DNA from: Streptomyces sp. NBC_01296
GTDB lineage: Bacteria; Actinomycetota; Actinomycetes; Streptomycetales; Streptomycetaceae
DNA length: 64,000 nt
Assembly: GCF_035984415.1 (NCBI RefSeq)
Contig: NZ_CP130720.1
Coordinates: forward strand, 124,001-188,000
Direction of reading: 5' to 3'
Below the pieces are notes generated by a model. That model saw only the letters and a program-made list of their open reading frames with translations. It was not told where the DNA came from and ran no database searches. Positions 33,678 through 43,046 of the stretch are shown in pieces. The position numbers and the translations under genes are program-made. Every line of letters starts with the position of its first letter. Within the stretch, counting starts at the first letter, position 1.

Positions 33678-34649
33678 ATGCTGACCACCCCTGTATGCCG
33701 CCTCCTCGGTATCGATGCCCCGATCATCTGCGCGGCCTTCGGCCCCTGGGACGAGGTCGATCTCGCGGCCGCAGTGTGCCGGCCCGGTGGGCTCGGCAGC
33801 CTCGGCACGGCGGTGCGGCCCCTCCCGGAACTGAAGGAGCAGTGGGCTCGGCTGCGGCAGCTCACCGACCGGCCGTTCGCGATCAATCACACGAGCCGCC
33901 CCCTTGACGAGGAGGCGTTCCAGGCCACGATCGAGGAGCGGCCGGCAGCGATCTCCATCCACGTGGCGGTACCGCCCGCCCTGATCGCCCGGGCGCACGA
34001 TGCCGGCATCCTCTGGATCCAGCAGGTCTCCAGCCGCAGTCAGGCCGACGAGGCTCTCCGGGCCGGAGCGGATGTGATCGTCGCGCAGGGCGGCGAGGCC
34101 GGCGGGCAGGGTGGGGATGTCGGCACGATGGTGATGGTCACGGACATCGTCGACATGGCGGGCGAGGTACCCGTCCTCGCGGCCGGCGGGATCGCCGACG
34201 GCCGTGGCCTGGCCGCGGCGCTGGCACTGGGCGCGCAGGGTGTGCTGATGGGGACGCGCTTCCTCGCGTCGGAGGAGATGAGCGTGTCGCAGGCGTGGAA
34301 GAGCCGGATCCTTGAGTCCGCCGCCTCGGACGCGGTGAAGGCCGTGGGCAGTGAGCGGATCCTGCCGCCGTTCAACCTCCCCGGCAGTGCCGGGGTGCCG
34401 CGCTGCCTTCGCACCCCCCTCGTGGACGCCCTGCGCGAGCACCCCGAGCAGGTGGACCCCGCAGAGACCGTGCCCCGCGTGATGGCCGCGATCCTTGCCG
34501 GCGGCGGCGAAGAGTACCTCCCCTTCACCGGCCAGTCGACCGCCCTCGTGCACGAGATCCTGCCCGCCGGCGAGATCGTCCGCCGGACCGTAAAGGAAGC
34601 CGAGGCGGCGCTGGCGGCAGCTGCCCGCGCCATCGGACCGGAACCATGA
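33678..34649 (+). CDS. Nitronate monooxygenase-family protein
   Basis: A 323-residue TIM-barrel flavoprotein from ATG 33678 with GGAGG upstream. Family marks: [14 protein letters not shown] at the start, [39 protein letters not shown] (FMN phosphate loop) and [37 protein letters not shown]. Nitronate monooxygenases (old name 2-nitropropane dioxygenase) oxidise alkyl nitronates with O2; the same fold also serves as enoyl reductases. Which applies is unknown. The 3' end overlaps the amidase start by four bases (ATGA), so the genes are translationally coupled. Confidence 0.85.
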   Translation: MLTTPVCRLLGIDAPIICAAFGPWDEVDLAAAVCRPGGLGSLGTAVRPLPELKEQWARLRQLTDRPFAINHTSRPLDEEAFQATIEERPAAISIHVAVPPALIARAHDAGILWIQQVSSRSQADEALRAGADVIVAQGGEAGGQGGDVGTMVMVTDIVDMAGEVPVLAAGGIADGRGLAAALALGAQGVLMGTRFLASEEMSVSQAWKSRILESAASDAVKAVGSERILPPFNLPGSAGVPRCLRTPLVDALREHPEQVDPAETVPRVMAAILAGGGEEYLPFTGQSTALVHEILPAGEIVRRTVKEAEAALAAAARAIGPEP

Positions 34650-36154
34650 CGGCCCTCGGTCCCGGAGACGTGGAGACCCTGACCGCGCTCGACGCCACCG
34701 CCCAGGCGCAGCTCGTCCGTACCGGAGAAGCCACGGCCGAGGACCTCGTCACGGCGGCCGTCACCCGTATCGAGGCTCTCGACCCGCAACTGAACGCCGT
34801 CGTCACACCGGTATTCGAGCGGGCCCTGGACCAGGTCAGGGCCGGTCTCCCGGACGGCCCGTTCACCGGAGTCCCGTACCTGCTCAAAGACCTCGTCACC
34901 GAGCAGGAGGGCGTCCGCTTCTGCGAGGGATCGGTCTTCCTGCGCGACCACGTCTCACGGCACGACCAGGAGCTCGTACGAAGGCTGCGCGCCGCCGGAC
35001 TCGTCATCCTCGGCAAGACCGCCACACCGGAATTCGGCATGAGCCCGACCTGCGAGTCCGTCCTGTACGGGCCGACCCGCAATCCGTGGGACACCACCCG
35101 GACCACCGGCGGCTCCAGCGGCGGATCCGCCGCCGCCGTCGCCGCCCGGATGGTCCCCGCGGCACACGGCAACGACGTCGGCGGCTCCATCCGGTTCCCC
35201 GCCTCCTGCTGCGGGCTGTTCGGCCTCAAACCCAACCGCGCCCGGGTGCCGCTCGGCTCCGCCTACGGGGACGCCTTCGGCGGATGGGCCTGCGAACACG
35301 CCCTGACCCGTTCCGTACGGGACTCCGCCGCACTGCTTGACGCCGTCGCCGGGCCCGAGCCGGGCGACCCCTACCCGGCCCCGACAGCTCCGGGACCCTT
35401 CGCCGACCAGGTCCGCCACGAACCGGGCCGCCTGCGGATCGCGTTCAGCAGGCGCCCGGCGGACGGCCACCCCGTGCACGCCGACTGCCTCGCGGCCCTG
35501 GACGACGCCCTCGGGCTCCTCGCCGGGCTGGGCCACAAACTCGTCGAAGCCGACCTGCCCGGCCTCACACCGGACGTCGGTGACGCCATCGGCACCGTAT
35601 ACGGCGCCGGCGTGTCCTGGATCCTCGCCTACTGGATCCGCGAACTCGGCCGCGAACCCCGCCCCGACGAGCTCGAACCCCTCACCCGGGCGTACTGGGA
35701 ACACGGCCTGCACGTCACCGGAGGCGACTACCTCCTCGCCGTCACCACACTCCAGCATTTCGCCCGCACCGCCGACCGGTTCCTCAGCCGCTTCGATACC
35801 TGGCTCACTCCGACCCTCGCCCAACCACCGCTCCTCCTGGGCGAGATGACCTCCACAGAGGACGAACCACTGCGCGCCGCCGAACGGAGCGCCCCCTTCG
35901 TCGCCTTCCCCGCCGTCGTCGCCAACATCACCGGCGCCCCCGCCATGTCCGTACCCCTGTACTGGTCCGGCAGCGGCCAGCCCATCGGCGTCCACTTCCT
36001 CGGCCGCGTCGGCGACGAGGCAACCCTCCTCCGCCTCGCAGCCCAGCTCGAACAAGCCCGCCCCTGGGCCGACCGCAGCCCGGACCAACCCGCCACGCCG
36101 ACGTGGCACGATCCGGCCGCCGGGGCCAGCCTGGAAGCAGGACACTCCCCGTAG
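34646..36154 (+). CDS. Amidase signature-family enzyme
   Basis: A 502-residue amidase. The catalytic Ser-cisSer-Lys triad is visible: Lys in [13 protein letters not shown], cis-Ser and Ser in [20 protein letters not shown] and [24 protein letters not shown]. The C-terminus ([37 protein letters not shown]) completes the family layout. It starts at ATG 34646, overlapping the NMO stop. Family enzymes hydrolyse amide bonds in small molecules, often in catabolism of nitriles and amides. Together with the flavoenzymes it suggests breakdown or tailoring of a nitrogenous compound. The substrate is not known. Confidence 0.9.
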   Translation: MTALGPGDVETLTALDATAQAQLVRTGEATAEDLVTAAVTRIEALDPQLNAVVTPVFERALDQVRAGLPDGPFTGVPYLLKDLVTEQEGVRFCEGSVFLRDHVSRHDQELVRRLRAAGLVILGKTATPEFGMSPTCESVLYGPTRNPWDTTRTTGGSSGGSAAAVAARMVPAAHGNDVGGSIRFPASCCGLFGLKPNRARVPLGSAYGDAFGGWACEHALTRSVRDSAALLDAVAGPEPGDPYPAPTAPGPFADQVRHEPGRLRIAFSRRPADGHPVHADCLAALDDALGLLAGLGHKLVEADLPGLTPDVGDAIGTVYGAGVSWILAYWIRELGREPRPDELEPLTRAYWEHGLHVTGGDYLLAVTTLQHFARTADRFLSRFDTWLTPTLAQPPLLLGEMTSTEDEPLRAAERSAPFVAFPAVVANITGAPAMSVPLYWSGSGQPIGVHFLGRVGDEATLLRLAAQLEQARPWADRSPDQPATPTWHDPAAGASLEAGHSP

Positions 36155-36174
36155 CCCAGCGAATGGAGACGGCC

Positions 36175-36537
36175 ATGACGGCGACGACGCGGGAAGACAC
36201 ACCGATCGTGATCGAAGGCGGAGGCGTCGAACTCCGTACGCAAGCGATCGGAGAAGACCTGTCCGTGGCCTTCGTCCGGTTTCCGCAGGGCGCTGATATG
36301 AGGCCGGCCCTGACCGGCCTGCCCGACGGCCTCTGCGCCTGCCCTCACTGGGGCTACATGCTCAAAGGGCGGCTGAAGATGGTGACGAAGGACGGGGAGG
36401 AGATTTACGAAGCGGGCCAGGCCTTCTACTGGCCGCCCGGGCACGCCCCCGTGGCACTCGAGGACTGCGAATACGTGGACTTCTCACCCACCGAAGCCTT
36501 CACCACCGTCATCGACCACATCAAGGCACAGGGCTGA
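36175..36537 (+). CDS. Small cupin-domain protein
   Basis: A 120-residue cupin from ATG 36175 with GGAG eight bases upstream; ATG 36163 is an alternative start. The beta-barrel shows PDGLCACPHWGYMLKGRLKM and EEIYEAGQAFYWPPGHAPVA. The first motif has CPHW and the second PPGH; the usual second His/Glu set is incomplete, so metal binding is uncertain. It is the last gene of the operon, 20 bases after the amidase. Small cupins in such operons are often isomerases, dioxygenases or ligand-binding regulators; I cannot choose. Confidence 0.75.
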   Translation: MTATTREDTPIVIEGGGVELRTQAIGEDLSVAFVRFPQGADMRPALTGLPDGLCACPHWGYMLKGRLKMVTKDGEEIYEAGQAFYWPPGHAPVALEDCEYVDFSPTEAFTTVIDHIKAQG

Positions 36538-36793
36538 CCCGACCCGCTAGTGCTCCACACCAGCCCCGTACGGCCCAGGCCCGCGCACGCAGCGGGAACG
36601 TCGGTTGGTACCCCGTCGCGGCTGGCTGGGACGGCGCGTACTGAGTGGTTTGCGGTACACCCCAAAACCACGGAGCCCTCGGCCGCCATGCCGTGATCAA
36701 CGCCTGAGACTCCCCCCGGGTTACGCCACGGATGCGGCAGCCTCCCCGCGCGGGCGTCACCCGCCAGATGCCTGCGTGTGGCCAGCGAGAGGG
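36538..36793. other. Operon end / convergent intergenic region
   Basis: No supported gene. The cupin operon and the methyltransferase face each other here, so terminators are expected, but I see no clear strong hairpin. Short open frames look like noise. Confidence 0.4.
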
Positions 36794-37594
36794 CTACGGC
36801 CTGGCTTCAGCGGTCGGGCGTCTTCCCCGGCCGTTCCAGGCGCGTGCGGTGAGGGCGATCGAGCCGTCGGCCTCGGTGGGGACGCCGGCTCGCAGACGCT
36901 CGCGCAACGCGTTCTGCCCCTTCTGCGACAGTGAAGCGAGGTACGACGGGGCAGGCCCTTGCCCGCCCAGGAACGGGGCCCAGTAGTCGTCGAAATCCCT
37001 GAAGCGTGTAGGGATGTCGATCTCGTCGACCTCCACGTCCGCCAGCCCGGCCGACCGCAGCAGCTCGCCCAACGGCCCGGGCGCGCACAAGGGGAACCGC
37101 AGGGCCTCGTCCAGCTTCCGGCTGCCCTCGTCCAGGGAGACGGCGGCTTCCCAGAAGTAGCGGATGAGTTCCATGCCTCCCTGGGTGTAGTCCCAGACGT
37201 ACGCGGCGACCGTGCCGCCGGGGCGCACAATGCGGGCCATCTCGGCGACCGTTTGCCCGGGAGCAGGAACGAAGTTGAGGACCAGGCCGCTGACCGCCAC
37301 CGACGCCCGGCCATCCGGGAACGGCAGCCTCATCGCATCGCCGCGTACGAACTGGGCCCGGGAATCCGTGACGTGCTGCCGGGCGTACCGGACGTAGCCG
37401 TCCGACGGCTCGACTCCCACCACTCGCCGGGGGCCGGCCACGTCCAAGACCGCCCGCGTGACGGCACCCGTCCCGCAGCCGATGTCCCGCCAGTCACTGC
37501 CCGCCGTAATGTCCAGCCGGCGGACGCACTCCATCGCCACCTGCCGGCTCCACCGCCCGATGTACGGCTCGTACGCTTGCCCTTCGCCCCACAC
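36794..37594 (-). CDS. Class I SAM-dependent methyltransferase
   Basis: A 266-residue methyltransferase of the type-11 fold. Motif I is WRDIGCGTGAVTRAVLD, the acid loop PRRVVGVEPSDGYVRYARQH follows, then GDAMRLPFPDGRASVAVSGL and PGGTVAAYVWDYTQGG. The C-terminal part (FRDFDDYWAPFLGGQGPAPS-YLASL) is a lid seen in small-molecule methyltransferases. The start is the first Met; the gene is monocistronic and convergent to the cupin operon. The substrate is unknown. It may be part of the neighbouring oxidative pathway, but the opposite strand argues for separate control. Confidence 0.85.
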   Translation of the reverse strand: MWGEGQAYEPYIGRWSRQVAMECVRRLDITAGSDWRDIGCGTGAVTRAVLDVAGPRRVVGVEPSDGYVRYARQHVTDSRAQFVRGDAMRLPFPDGRASVAVSGLVLNFVPAPGQTVAEMARIVRPGGTVAAYVWDYTQGGMELIRYFWEAAVSLDEGSRKLDEALRFPLCAPGPLGELLRSAGLADVEVDEIDIPTRFRDFDDYWAPFLGGQGPAPSYLASLSQKGQNALRERLRAGVPTEADGSIALTARAWNGRGRRPTAEARP

Positions 37595-38127
37595 CGGCGT
37601 TCACCCTCATCCCGGACGGCCGGCCCGGCGGGCCCGACACCCGACCGCCTCAAACCAGCATGCACGGGCCCCCGCCCCCTCGCAGCCCGGCCGAGAGCGC
37701 CGGCCAAGACGAGATCCAATGCGGGTCGCACATTCGCCGTGGCCAGACCCTCCCCTGGCCTCAGCACGGACCGATGCCACCCCGGTCAAAGAGCTTCCTC
37801 GCATGCGGAAGGCCCCGGGCGACGCTCGGGCGGTTCCCGGTCCCGCTGAAGCCGCAACCGCCCAATGCGTCGTAGATAGGGGAATCGGAAGCCCCGTCCA
37901 CCTCCCCGCCGGCTTGTGCGGAACCGTTTCGTAAGTCCTCCTTACCGCGCCCACCGAGCCCTCGCTCCGAAAGCCGGGCGACGCCGCTGGCCCGTGACCC
38001 GCGATCGCCCGACCCCGGGGCGGTGGCAATCCGTCAGCGGTTACCCGGCTGACCCAAAGGGCGTGCCGCAAGGGTGTTGGCGTCAGCGCCTCCTCGGACT
38101 CACGTAGAAGCGGTGTATTCAGGAGGG
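37595..38127. other. Intergenic region, no gene seen
   Basis: About 530 bases with only shadow-like open frames on both strands. The promoters of the divergent methyltransferase and phosphatase genes must lie here. I see no structural RNA, repeat or recognisable remnant. Confidence 0.5.
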
Positions 38128-39243
38128 ATGGATCTTCAAGCAGGGCGAGCGGGCGGCAGCCGCCGGTCAGGGGAGGCGGGAAAGGCAATACTGGCGGTCC
38201 CTCTTGCGATGATCGCCCTGGTGACAGTGGTCGATGTTCTGGCCCCGTCCGACGTGCACCTCGGCCCGTTTCTGGTCGCCGCCCCCGCCATCACTGCCTC
38301 ATTCGCCGGACCCTGGATCACAGCCGTCATCGGGGCCGTCGCCGTCCTGGCCCAAACCGCGATGGTGCGTGGCAGCGTCACTGACCTGAACCACACCTTC
38401 CAGATCAGCGCCCTCGTTCTGATCTCCGTGTTCGTGACTGTCTTTGCCCATCTCCGCGAAGTGCACGAGAAGGAAATGATCCAATTGCGTTCAGTGGCCG
38501 AGACCGCGCAACAAGTGGTGCTGCGGCCACTGCGTGAACGGATCGGCCCGCTGCGCATCGCCTCCATGTACCTGTCCGCCGTCGCCGAGGCGCAAATCGG
38601 CGGTGACCTGTATGCCGCCGCCCGCACCGCGCAAGGGACCCGGTTGATCATCGGCGACGTACGAGGCAAGGGCCTGGAGGCCGTCGGGGAGGCAGCCCTC
38701 GTACTCGGCGCCTTCCGAGCCGCCGCCCGCCACGTCGGCGAACTGCCTGAGCTGGTCGCCTACCTGGAGGAAGCCGTCGCCTCGGACCTGGACGATGCCG
38801 ACATCCCTGCCAAGGAAATCGGTGACCAGAACGAACGGTTCGTCACCGCGGCCGTCCTCGACATCCCCGACCACGAACCCGAGCTCCACATCATCAGCTG
38901 CGGCCACCCACCGCCCCTCTTGATCCGCGGCCACCACGTCCTCCCTCTCGAGGTGGAACTTCCCGCACCACCCCTGGGCTTGGCCGAGCTCTTGCACCCC
39001 AACGTCGCCACGGAGACCTTCGCCTATGCGCCGGGAGACACGCTGCTCCTCTACACAGACGGCGTTCTTGAGGCACGTGACGGGAGCGGAGCCTTCTATC
39101 CCCTGCAGGAACGCATCGCCACTTTCCCCGGCGCAGGCCCGCACGATCTGCTGCGTCACCTGCACAGCGATCTCCTCGCCCATGCCGCAGGAGGAGTCCT
39201 GGGGGACGACGCCGCGATGGTCGCAATCCAGCGCGTCCAGTGA
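38128..39243 (+). CDS. Membrane PP2C (SpoIIE-type) serine phosphatase
   Basis: A 371-residue protein. The N-terminus has three to four hydrophobic segments (ILAVPLAMIALVTVVDVLAP, ITAVIGAVAVLAQTAMVRG, FQISALVLISVFVTVFAHLR), then a short coiled linker and a PP2C domain: AEAQIGGDLYAAARTAQGTR-LIIGDVRGKGLEAVGEAALV, ISCGHPPPLLIRG, DTLLLYTDGVLEARDGSGAF and GVLGDDAAMVAIQRVQ. The metal-binding Asp residues (GGD, GDVRGKG, TDG, DDAA) are all present. ATG 38128 is only one base from AGGAGG, so GTG 38113 could be the real start. Such phosphatases act on anti-anti-sigma factors in stress responses. Confidence 0.9.
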   Translation: MDLQAGRAGGSRRSGEAGKAILAVPLAMIALVTVVDVLAPSDVHLGPFLVAAPAITASFAGPWITAVIGAVAVLAQTAMVRGSVTDLNHTFQISALVLISVFVTVFAHLREVHEKEMIQLRSVAETAQQVVLRPLRERIGPLRIASMYLSAVAEAQIGGDLYAAARTAQGTRLIIGDVRGKGLEAVGEAALVLGAFRAAARHVGELPELVAYLEEAVASDLDDADIPAKEIGDQNERFVTAAVLDIPDHEPELHIISCGHPPPLLIRGHHVLPLEVELPAPPLGLAELLHPNVATETFAYAPGDTLLLYTDGVLEARDGSGAFYPLQERIATFPGAGPHDLLRHLHSDLLAHAAGGVLGDDAAMVAIQRVQ

Positions 39244-39402
39244 CGGCCGACCGCCTGACGCCGCGCCGATAGGGCCGACCGGGCCCACCCACTCAGGCAG
39301 TTCCCCGCTCGAGGTGCTCCACATGCTCACCGCTTCGTCAACGACACCGCAAGAGGCGCGACTCTGACGGCCGGCCTACCTCTACGACACAACGCCCAAC
39401 TA

Positions 39403-40628
39403 GTGCCGCTTCAGGCAACGTTCGCCCCGAGTGAAGCATCGTTCGGTTTGCTGCGCTGGAGGGCACTGGACGGTCAGAATGATCACGTGGCTGAGCGTGT
39501 GCGGGTCCGGGAGATTGACGATGACGAGGGCAGACGGTTGCTGCGGATTGTCCGCAGAGGAACTGGGTCGGTGGTGACCTGGCGGCGGGCCCAGATGGTG
39601 CTGTTATCAGCGCAGAGCATGCCCGTGGCGAAGATCGCGGAAGTGACGTTCACCAGCGCGGACCGGGTTCGCGACGTGATCCACAACTTCAACTCCGACG
39701 GCTTCGACTCGCTCTATCCCAAGTACAAAGGCGGCCGGCCCAGGACTTTCACACTGCCCGAACGCCGGGAGATCGAGAAGATCGCCAAGTCCAAGCCGGC
39801 CGAGCACGGCCTGCCGTTCTCGACCTGGAGCCTGGCCAAGCTGGCCGACTTCCTGGTCGCCGAGGGGGTGGTCGACGACATCAGCCACGAGCGACTTCGG
39901 GTCCTGCTCCGCGAGGAAGGCGTCTCGTTTCAACGCGTGAAGACCTGGAAGACCTCCCGCGACCCCGACTACGCCGCCAAGAAGGCCAGAGTCGAGCACC
40001 TCTATGCGATCGCCGACGGCGAGGTCATACCCGAGGAAGGCGAACCCGAAGTCGTCTTCTGCATGGACGAGTTCGGACCGCTCAACCTCCAGCCCCACCC
40101 CGGGAGGCAGTGGGCGGAGCGCGGCGGCCGACACAAGGACCCCGACCGCGATCCCCGGCCCCGCCGCCGGGCGACCTACACCCGCCCGCACGGGGTGCGG
40201 CACCTGTTCGCCGCCTACGACCTCGCCAAGGACCAGCTCTACGGCCACATCAAGAACACCAAGAACCGATCGAAGTTCCTGGAGTTCTGCCGCTACCTAC
40301 GCTCCCTGCACCCGGCGGACGTGCGCATTGCGATCGTCTGTGACAACTACTCGCCGCACCTGACGACGAAACGGTGCCAGCGAGTCGGGACGTGGGCAGC
40401 GGCGAACAACGTCGAGATCGCCTACACACCCACCAACAGCTCCTGGCTCAACCGCATCGAGGCCCAGTTCACAACCTTGCGCTACTTCGCCCTCGACGGC
40501 ACCGACCACCCCAGCCACAAGGCCCAGGGCAGCATGAACCGCCGCTACATCATCTGGCGGAACAAAAACGCCGGCGACCACCACCTACGCGAAGTCGTGA
40601 CCAGGGCAAACGTTACCTGATGCGGCAC
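39403..40628 (+). mobile_element. IS630 element A
   Basis: GTGCCGCTTCAGGCAACGTT at the left end (39403) matches the inverted right end (to 40628) with three mismatches over 28 bases. TA flanks it at 39401-39402 and 40629-40630; the left target reads CTAG. The transposase stop lies in the right repeat. The right TA is shared with the next element. Confidence 0.85.
39487..40620 (+). CDS. IS630-family transposase A
   Basis: A 377-residue transposase from GTG 39487 (VAERVRVREIDDDEGRRLLR). It has the N-terminal winged-helix pair (AQSMPVAKIAEVTFTSADRV) and a DDE domain: VVFCMDEFGPLNLQPHPGRQ (Asp), IAIVCDNYSPHLTTKRCQRV (Asp), and YTPTNSSWLNRIEAQFTTLR (Glu). All three acids are present and the frame is open, so it may be functional. 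The upstream 28 codons in frame belong to the left end of the element. Confidence 0.9.
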   Translation: MAERVRVREIDDDEGRRLLRIVRRGTGSVVTWRRAQMVLLSAQSMPVAKIAEVTFTSADRVRDVIHNFNSDGFDSLYPKYKGGRPRTFTLPERREIEKIAKSKPAEHGLPFSTWSLAKLADFLVAEGVVDDISHERLRVLLREEGVSFQRVKTWKTSRDPDYAAKKARVEHLYAIADGEVIPEEGEPEVVFCMDEFGPLNLQPHPGRQWAERGGRHKDPDRDPRPRRRATYTRPHGVRHLFAAYDLAKDQLYGHIKNTKNRSKFLEFCRYLRSLHPADVRIAIVCDNYSPHLTTKRCQRVGTWAAANNVEIAYTPTNSSWLNRIEAQFTTLRYFALDGTDHPSHKAQGSMNRRYIIWRNKNAGDHHLREVVTRANVT

Positions 40629-40630
40629 TA

Positions 40631-42048
40631 GTGTTCTGCGCCCGAAATCTCAGGGCTAAGTCTGCGCCTGGTTGCTCGGGTCGGATGGGGTGATCTTGGT
40701 GAGGTAGTCGGCGAGGGACTTGAGAATCTCGTCGGCGGTCTTCGTCCAGGTAAAGGGTTTCGGGTCCTCGTTCCAGGTCTCGATCCAGGCCCGGATGTCG
40801 TCTTCCAGTGCTTTCACCGAGGTGTGGACGCCGCGGCGGATGAGCTTGTCGGTCAGCAGACCGAACCACCGCTCGACCTGGTTGATCCAGGAGGAGCCTG
40901 TGGGCGTGAAGTGGACATGGAAGCGGGGGTGCCTGGCCAGCCACGTCTTGATCTCAGAAGTGTTGTGGGTGGCGTAGTTGTCGCAGACCAGGTGCACGTC
41001 GAGCTCGTGGGGCACGGCTTTGTCTATGGTGACCAGGAACTTCTTGAACTCGATCGCGCGATGGCGGCGGTGGAGTTCGCTGATGACGGTGCCGTCGGCG
41101 ATGTTGAAGGCGGCGAAGAGGCTGGTGATGCCGTGCCGCAGGTAGTCGTGGGTGCGTCGTTCGGGCATGCCCGGCATCATCGGCAGCACCGGCTGTGAAC
41201 GGTCCAGAGCCTGGATCTGGCTCTTCTCATCCACGCATAACACCACTGCCCGTTCCGGCGGGTTGTGATACAAGCCGACGACGTCGACGACCTTGTCGAC
41301 GAACTGCGGGTCGGTGGACAGCTTGAAGGAATCCTGCAGATGCGGCTTGAGATCGAACCGCTTCCAGATCCGGCCGACCGTCGACTTCGACAGCCCCGTC
41401 CGAGCTGCCATCGAGGCCCGCGACCAGTGAGTATCCTTCCCCGGCGTGGACTCCAGCGTCGCCACGATCACGTCTTCGACCTGGTCAAGGAGAATCGAGG
41501 GCGGCCGGCCCGGACGGGGCTCATCGACCAGGCCTTCAAGGCGATGGGCGATGAAACGACTGCGCCAGCGGTCGACGGTCGAGGCATCGACACAGAGCTC
41601 GACCGCGGCCTGCCTGTTCGTCCCGCCCTCCGCACAACGCAGGACGATCCTCGCCCGCAGAGCCAGAAACTGGGCGGTCTTCGCACGCCGGGCCCACCGG
41701 ACCAACTGGTTCCGTTCAGCCTCACTCAGAACCAGATCGGCCTTCGGCCTGCCGATTCGGGCGGCATCCTCGAGTCCGGCCATCCCCTCGGCGGCGAACT
41801 TCCCGCGCCACTTCCTCACCGTCGCTGCGGTCACACCGACCTTGACCGCCACCTGCGCGTTCGGCACCCCGCCTGCGCACGCCAGCACAATGCGCGCCCG
41901 CTCTGCGAACCGCGGCGCCACCGCCCCACTCGCCCAGCGGGACAACTCGGCGTGCTCCTCATTGGACAGGCGGACTTCGACGGCACGAGGACCTGGCGAC
42001 ATGACAACAGGCTACAGACTTAGCCCTGAGATTTCAGGCGCAGAACAC
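40631..42048 (-). mobile_element. IS630 element B, sharing TA with element A
   Basis: GTGTTCTGCGCCCGAAATCT (40631) matches the inverted right end (to 42048) with one mismatch in about 33 bases. TA lies at 40629-40630 (shared with element A) and 42049-42050. The two elements are head to tail with no spacer other than the TA. The right TA plus the adjoining G forms the stop codon of the hydrolase on the other side. Confidence 0.9.
40656..42002 (-). CDS. IS630-family transposase B
   Basis: A 448-residue transposase starting [20 protein letters not shown]. It has two helix-turn-helix units ([20 protein letters not shown] and [20 protein letters not shown]) and a DDE domain: [20 protein letters not shown] (Asp), [20 protein letters not shown] (Asp), [20 protein letters not shown] (Glu). 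The frame is intact and the ends are intact. It is oriented opposite to element A. A C-terminal fragment of a related transposase lies at 50031. Confidence 0.9.
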   Translation of the reverse strand: MSPGPRAVEVRLSNEEHAELSRWASGAVAPRFAERARIVLACAGGVPNAQVAVKVGVTAATVRKWRGKFAAEGMAGLEDAARIGRPKADLVLSEAERNQLVRWARRAKTAQFLALRARIVLRCAEGGTNRQAAVELCVDASTVDRWRSRFIAHRLEGLVDEPRPGRPPSILLDQVEDVIVATLESTPGKDTHWSRASMAARTGLSKSTVGRIWKRFDLKPHLQDSFKLSTDPQFVDKVVDVVGLYHNPPERAVVLCVDEKSQIQALDRSQPVLPMMPGMPERRTHDYLRHGITSLFAAFNIADGTVISELHRRHRAIEFKKFLVTIDKAVPHELDVHLVCDNYATHNTSEIKTWLARHPRFHVHFTPTGSSWINQVERWFGLLTDKLIRRGVHTSVKALEDDIRAWIETWNEDPKPFTWTKTADEILKSLADYLTKITPSDPSNQAQT

Positions 42049-42824
42049 TAGCGTCCGAGGAATCTCTCGACCACTGTCGCCAGCGCCTCTGGGTTCTCAT
42101 CCGGGGCGAAGTGGCCGGCGTCGTCGAAAACCTCGAGCTCGGCGTTCGGATACCACTGCAGCCAGGTGGACCGCATGGTGTCGGGGCCCATCGCCGGGTC
42201 GTTCGCACCAGCCACGACAAGCACCGGGGTCGGATTTCCCTCGAGCCGCTCGTGGATGTCGGAGCCGCGAGTCCAGGATTCGAGGTAGGAGCGCAGGGCA
42301 GCCGACGAGGAGCGTTCCGAGCCGCTCACCCTGGCATCCAGCCATGCATCGTCGTGCCGACCGCCGGTGGTGACGTCAAAGATCGTCCTGCGGTTGCCAG
42401 AATCCTCCACGGCCCCGACGAACAGCTCCCACATCTCCCCTTCGAGCGGAAACCCGGACGCGGGTACCGGCGAGATGCCGACGATCGAGCGGACTCGCGA
42501 GGGGGCATCCAGCAACATCTGCTGGGCCGCCTTGCCGCCCATGGAATGACCGATCACCGCGAAGGTGTCCCAGCCGAGGTCGTCGGCCACGGCGAGGGCG
42601 TCCGCCGCGACCTCCTCCATCGTGTACGTGCCGGGGGTGTCCATCGCCTCGCCGTACCCACGGCAGTCCACGAACGCGTAACTGAACGCACTCCCGTCCA
42701 GGTACCGCCGCAGATGGCCGAAGCTCGACCTGTCGCTGAGCCAGTGGTGGAGTGCGAGGACCCGCTCCGGACCATTGCCCTGCACCTCATACGGAATGAC
42801 GTGTCCTGCTCCATGGCCTGTCAC
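42048..42824 (-). CDS. Alpha/beta hydrolase
   Basis: A 258-residue hydrolase. Nucleophile elbow FAVIGHSMGGKAAQQML (Ser), oxyanion region LALHHWLSDRSSFGHL, acid in VLVVAGANDPAMGPDTM, and His in EVFDDAGHFAPDENPEALAT. This is a typical esterase/epoxide-hydrolase-like fold. The stop codon TAG consists of the TA target duplicate and the first base of IS630 element B, so the insertion lies exactly at the end of the gene. The last residues VVERFLGR look natural, so the protein may be full length. No pathway can be assigned. Confidence 0.85.
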   Translation of the reverse strand: MTGHGAGHVIPYEVQGNGPERVLALHHWLSDRSSFGHLRRYLDGSAFSYAFVDCRGYGEAMDTPGTYTMEEVAADALAVADDLGWDTFAVIGHSMGGKAAQQMLLDAPSRVRSIVGISPVPASGFPLEGEMWELFVGAVEDSGNRRTIFDVTTGGRHDDAWLDARVSGSERSSSAALRSYLESWTRGSDIHERLEGNPTPVLVVAGANDPAMGPDTMRSTWLQWYPNAELEVFDDAGHFAPDENPEALATVVERFLGR

Positions 42825-42845
42825 AATGCTGGGTCTCCCCCTCCG

Positions 42846-42990
42846 GGCCGGGCCCGGAATCCCGTCGGCTCGTGGATTCGCTCCGACGGCGTAGCAGCGT
42901 GAGCGGGCAATCGAAGGCGTCGCAAGCCAGATGAATCCTGCTGGTCAAGCCACCCTGGCTCGGGAACCCCCAGACGATCCCGTAAGGGCC
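42846..42990 (-). pseudogene. IS5-family transposase fragment
   Basis: The minus strand reads FPSQGGLTSRIHLACDAFDC-PLTLLRRRS, parallel to the SRGGLTTKIHLACDG block near the first catalytic region of IS5 transposases. Only about 45 codons remain, and one Asp of the active site is not part of it. It lies between the hydrolase start and the FAD-enzyme remnant. Confidence 0.6.
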
Positions 42991-43046
42991 AGCTGGTCAG
43001 GAAGGCCCTGTTCGCGTTTCCGCCACGGCCGACCGAAACCGTGAGG

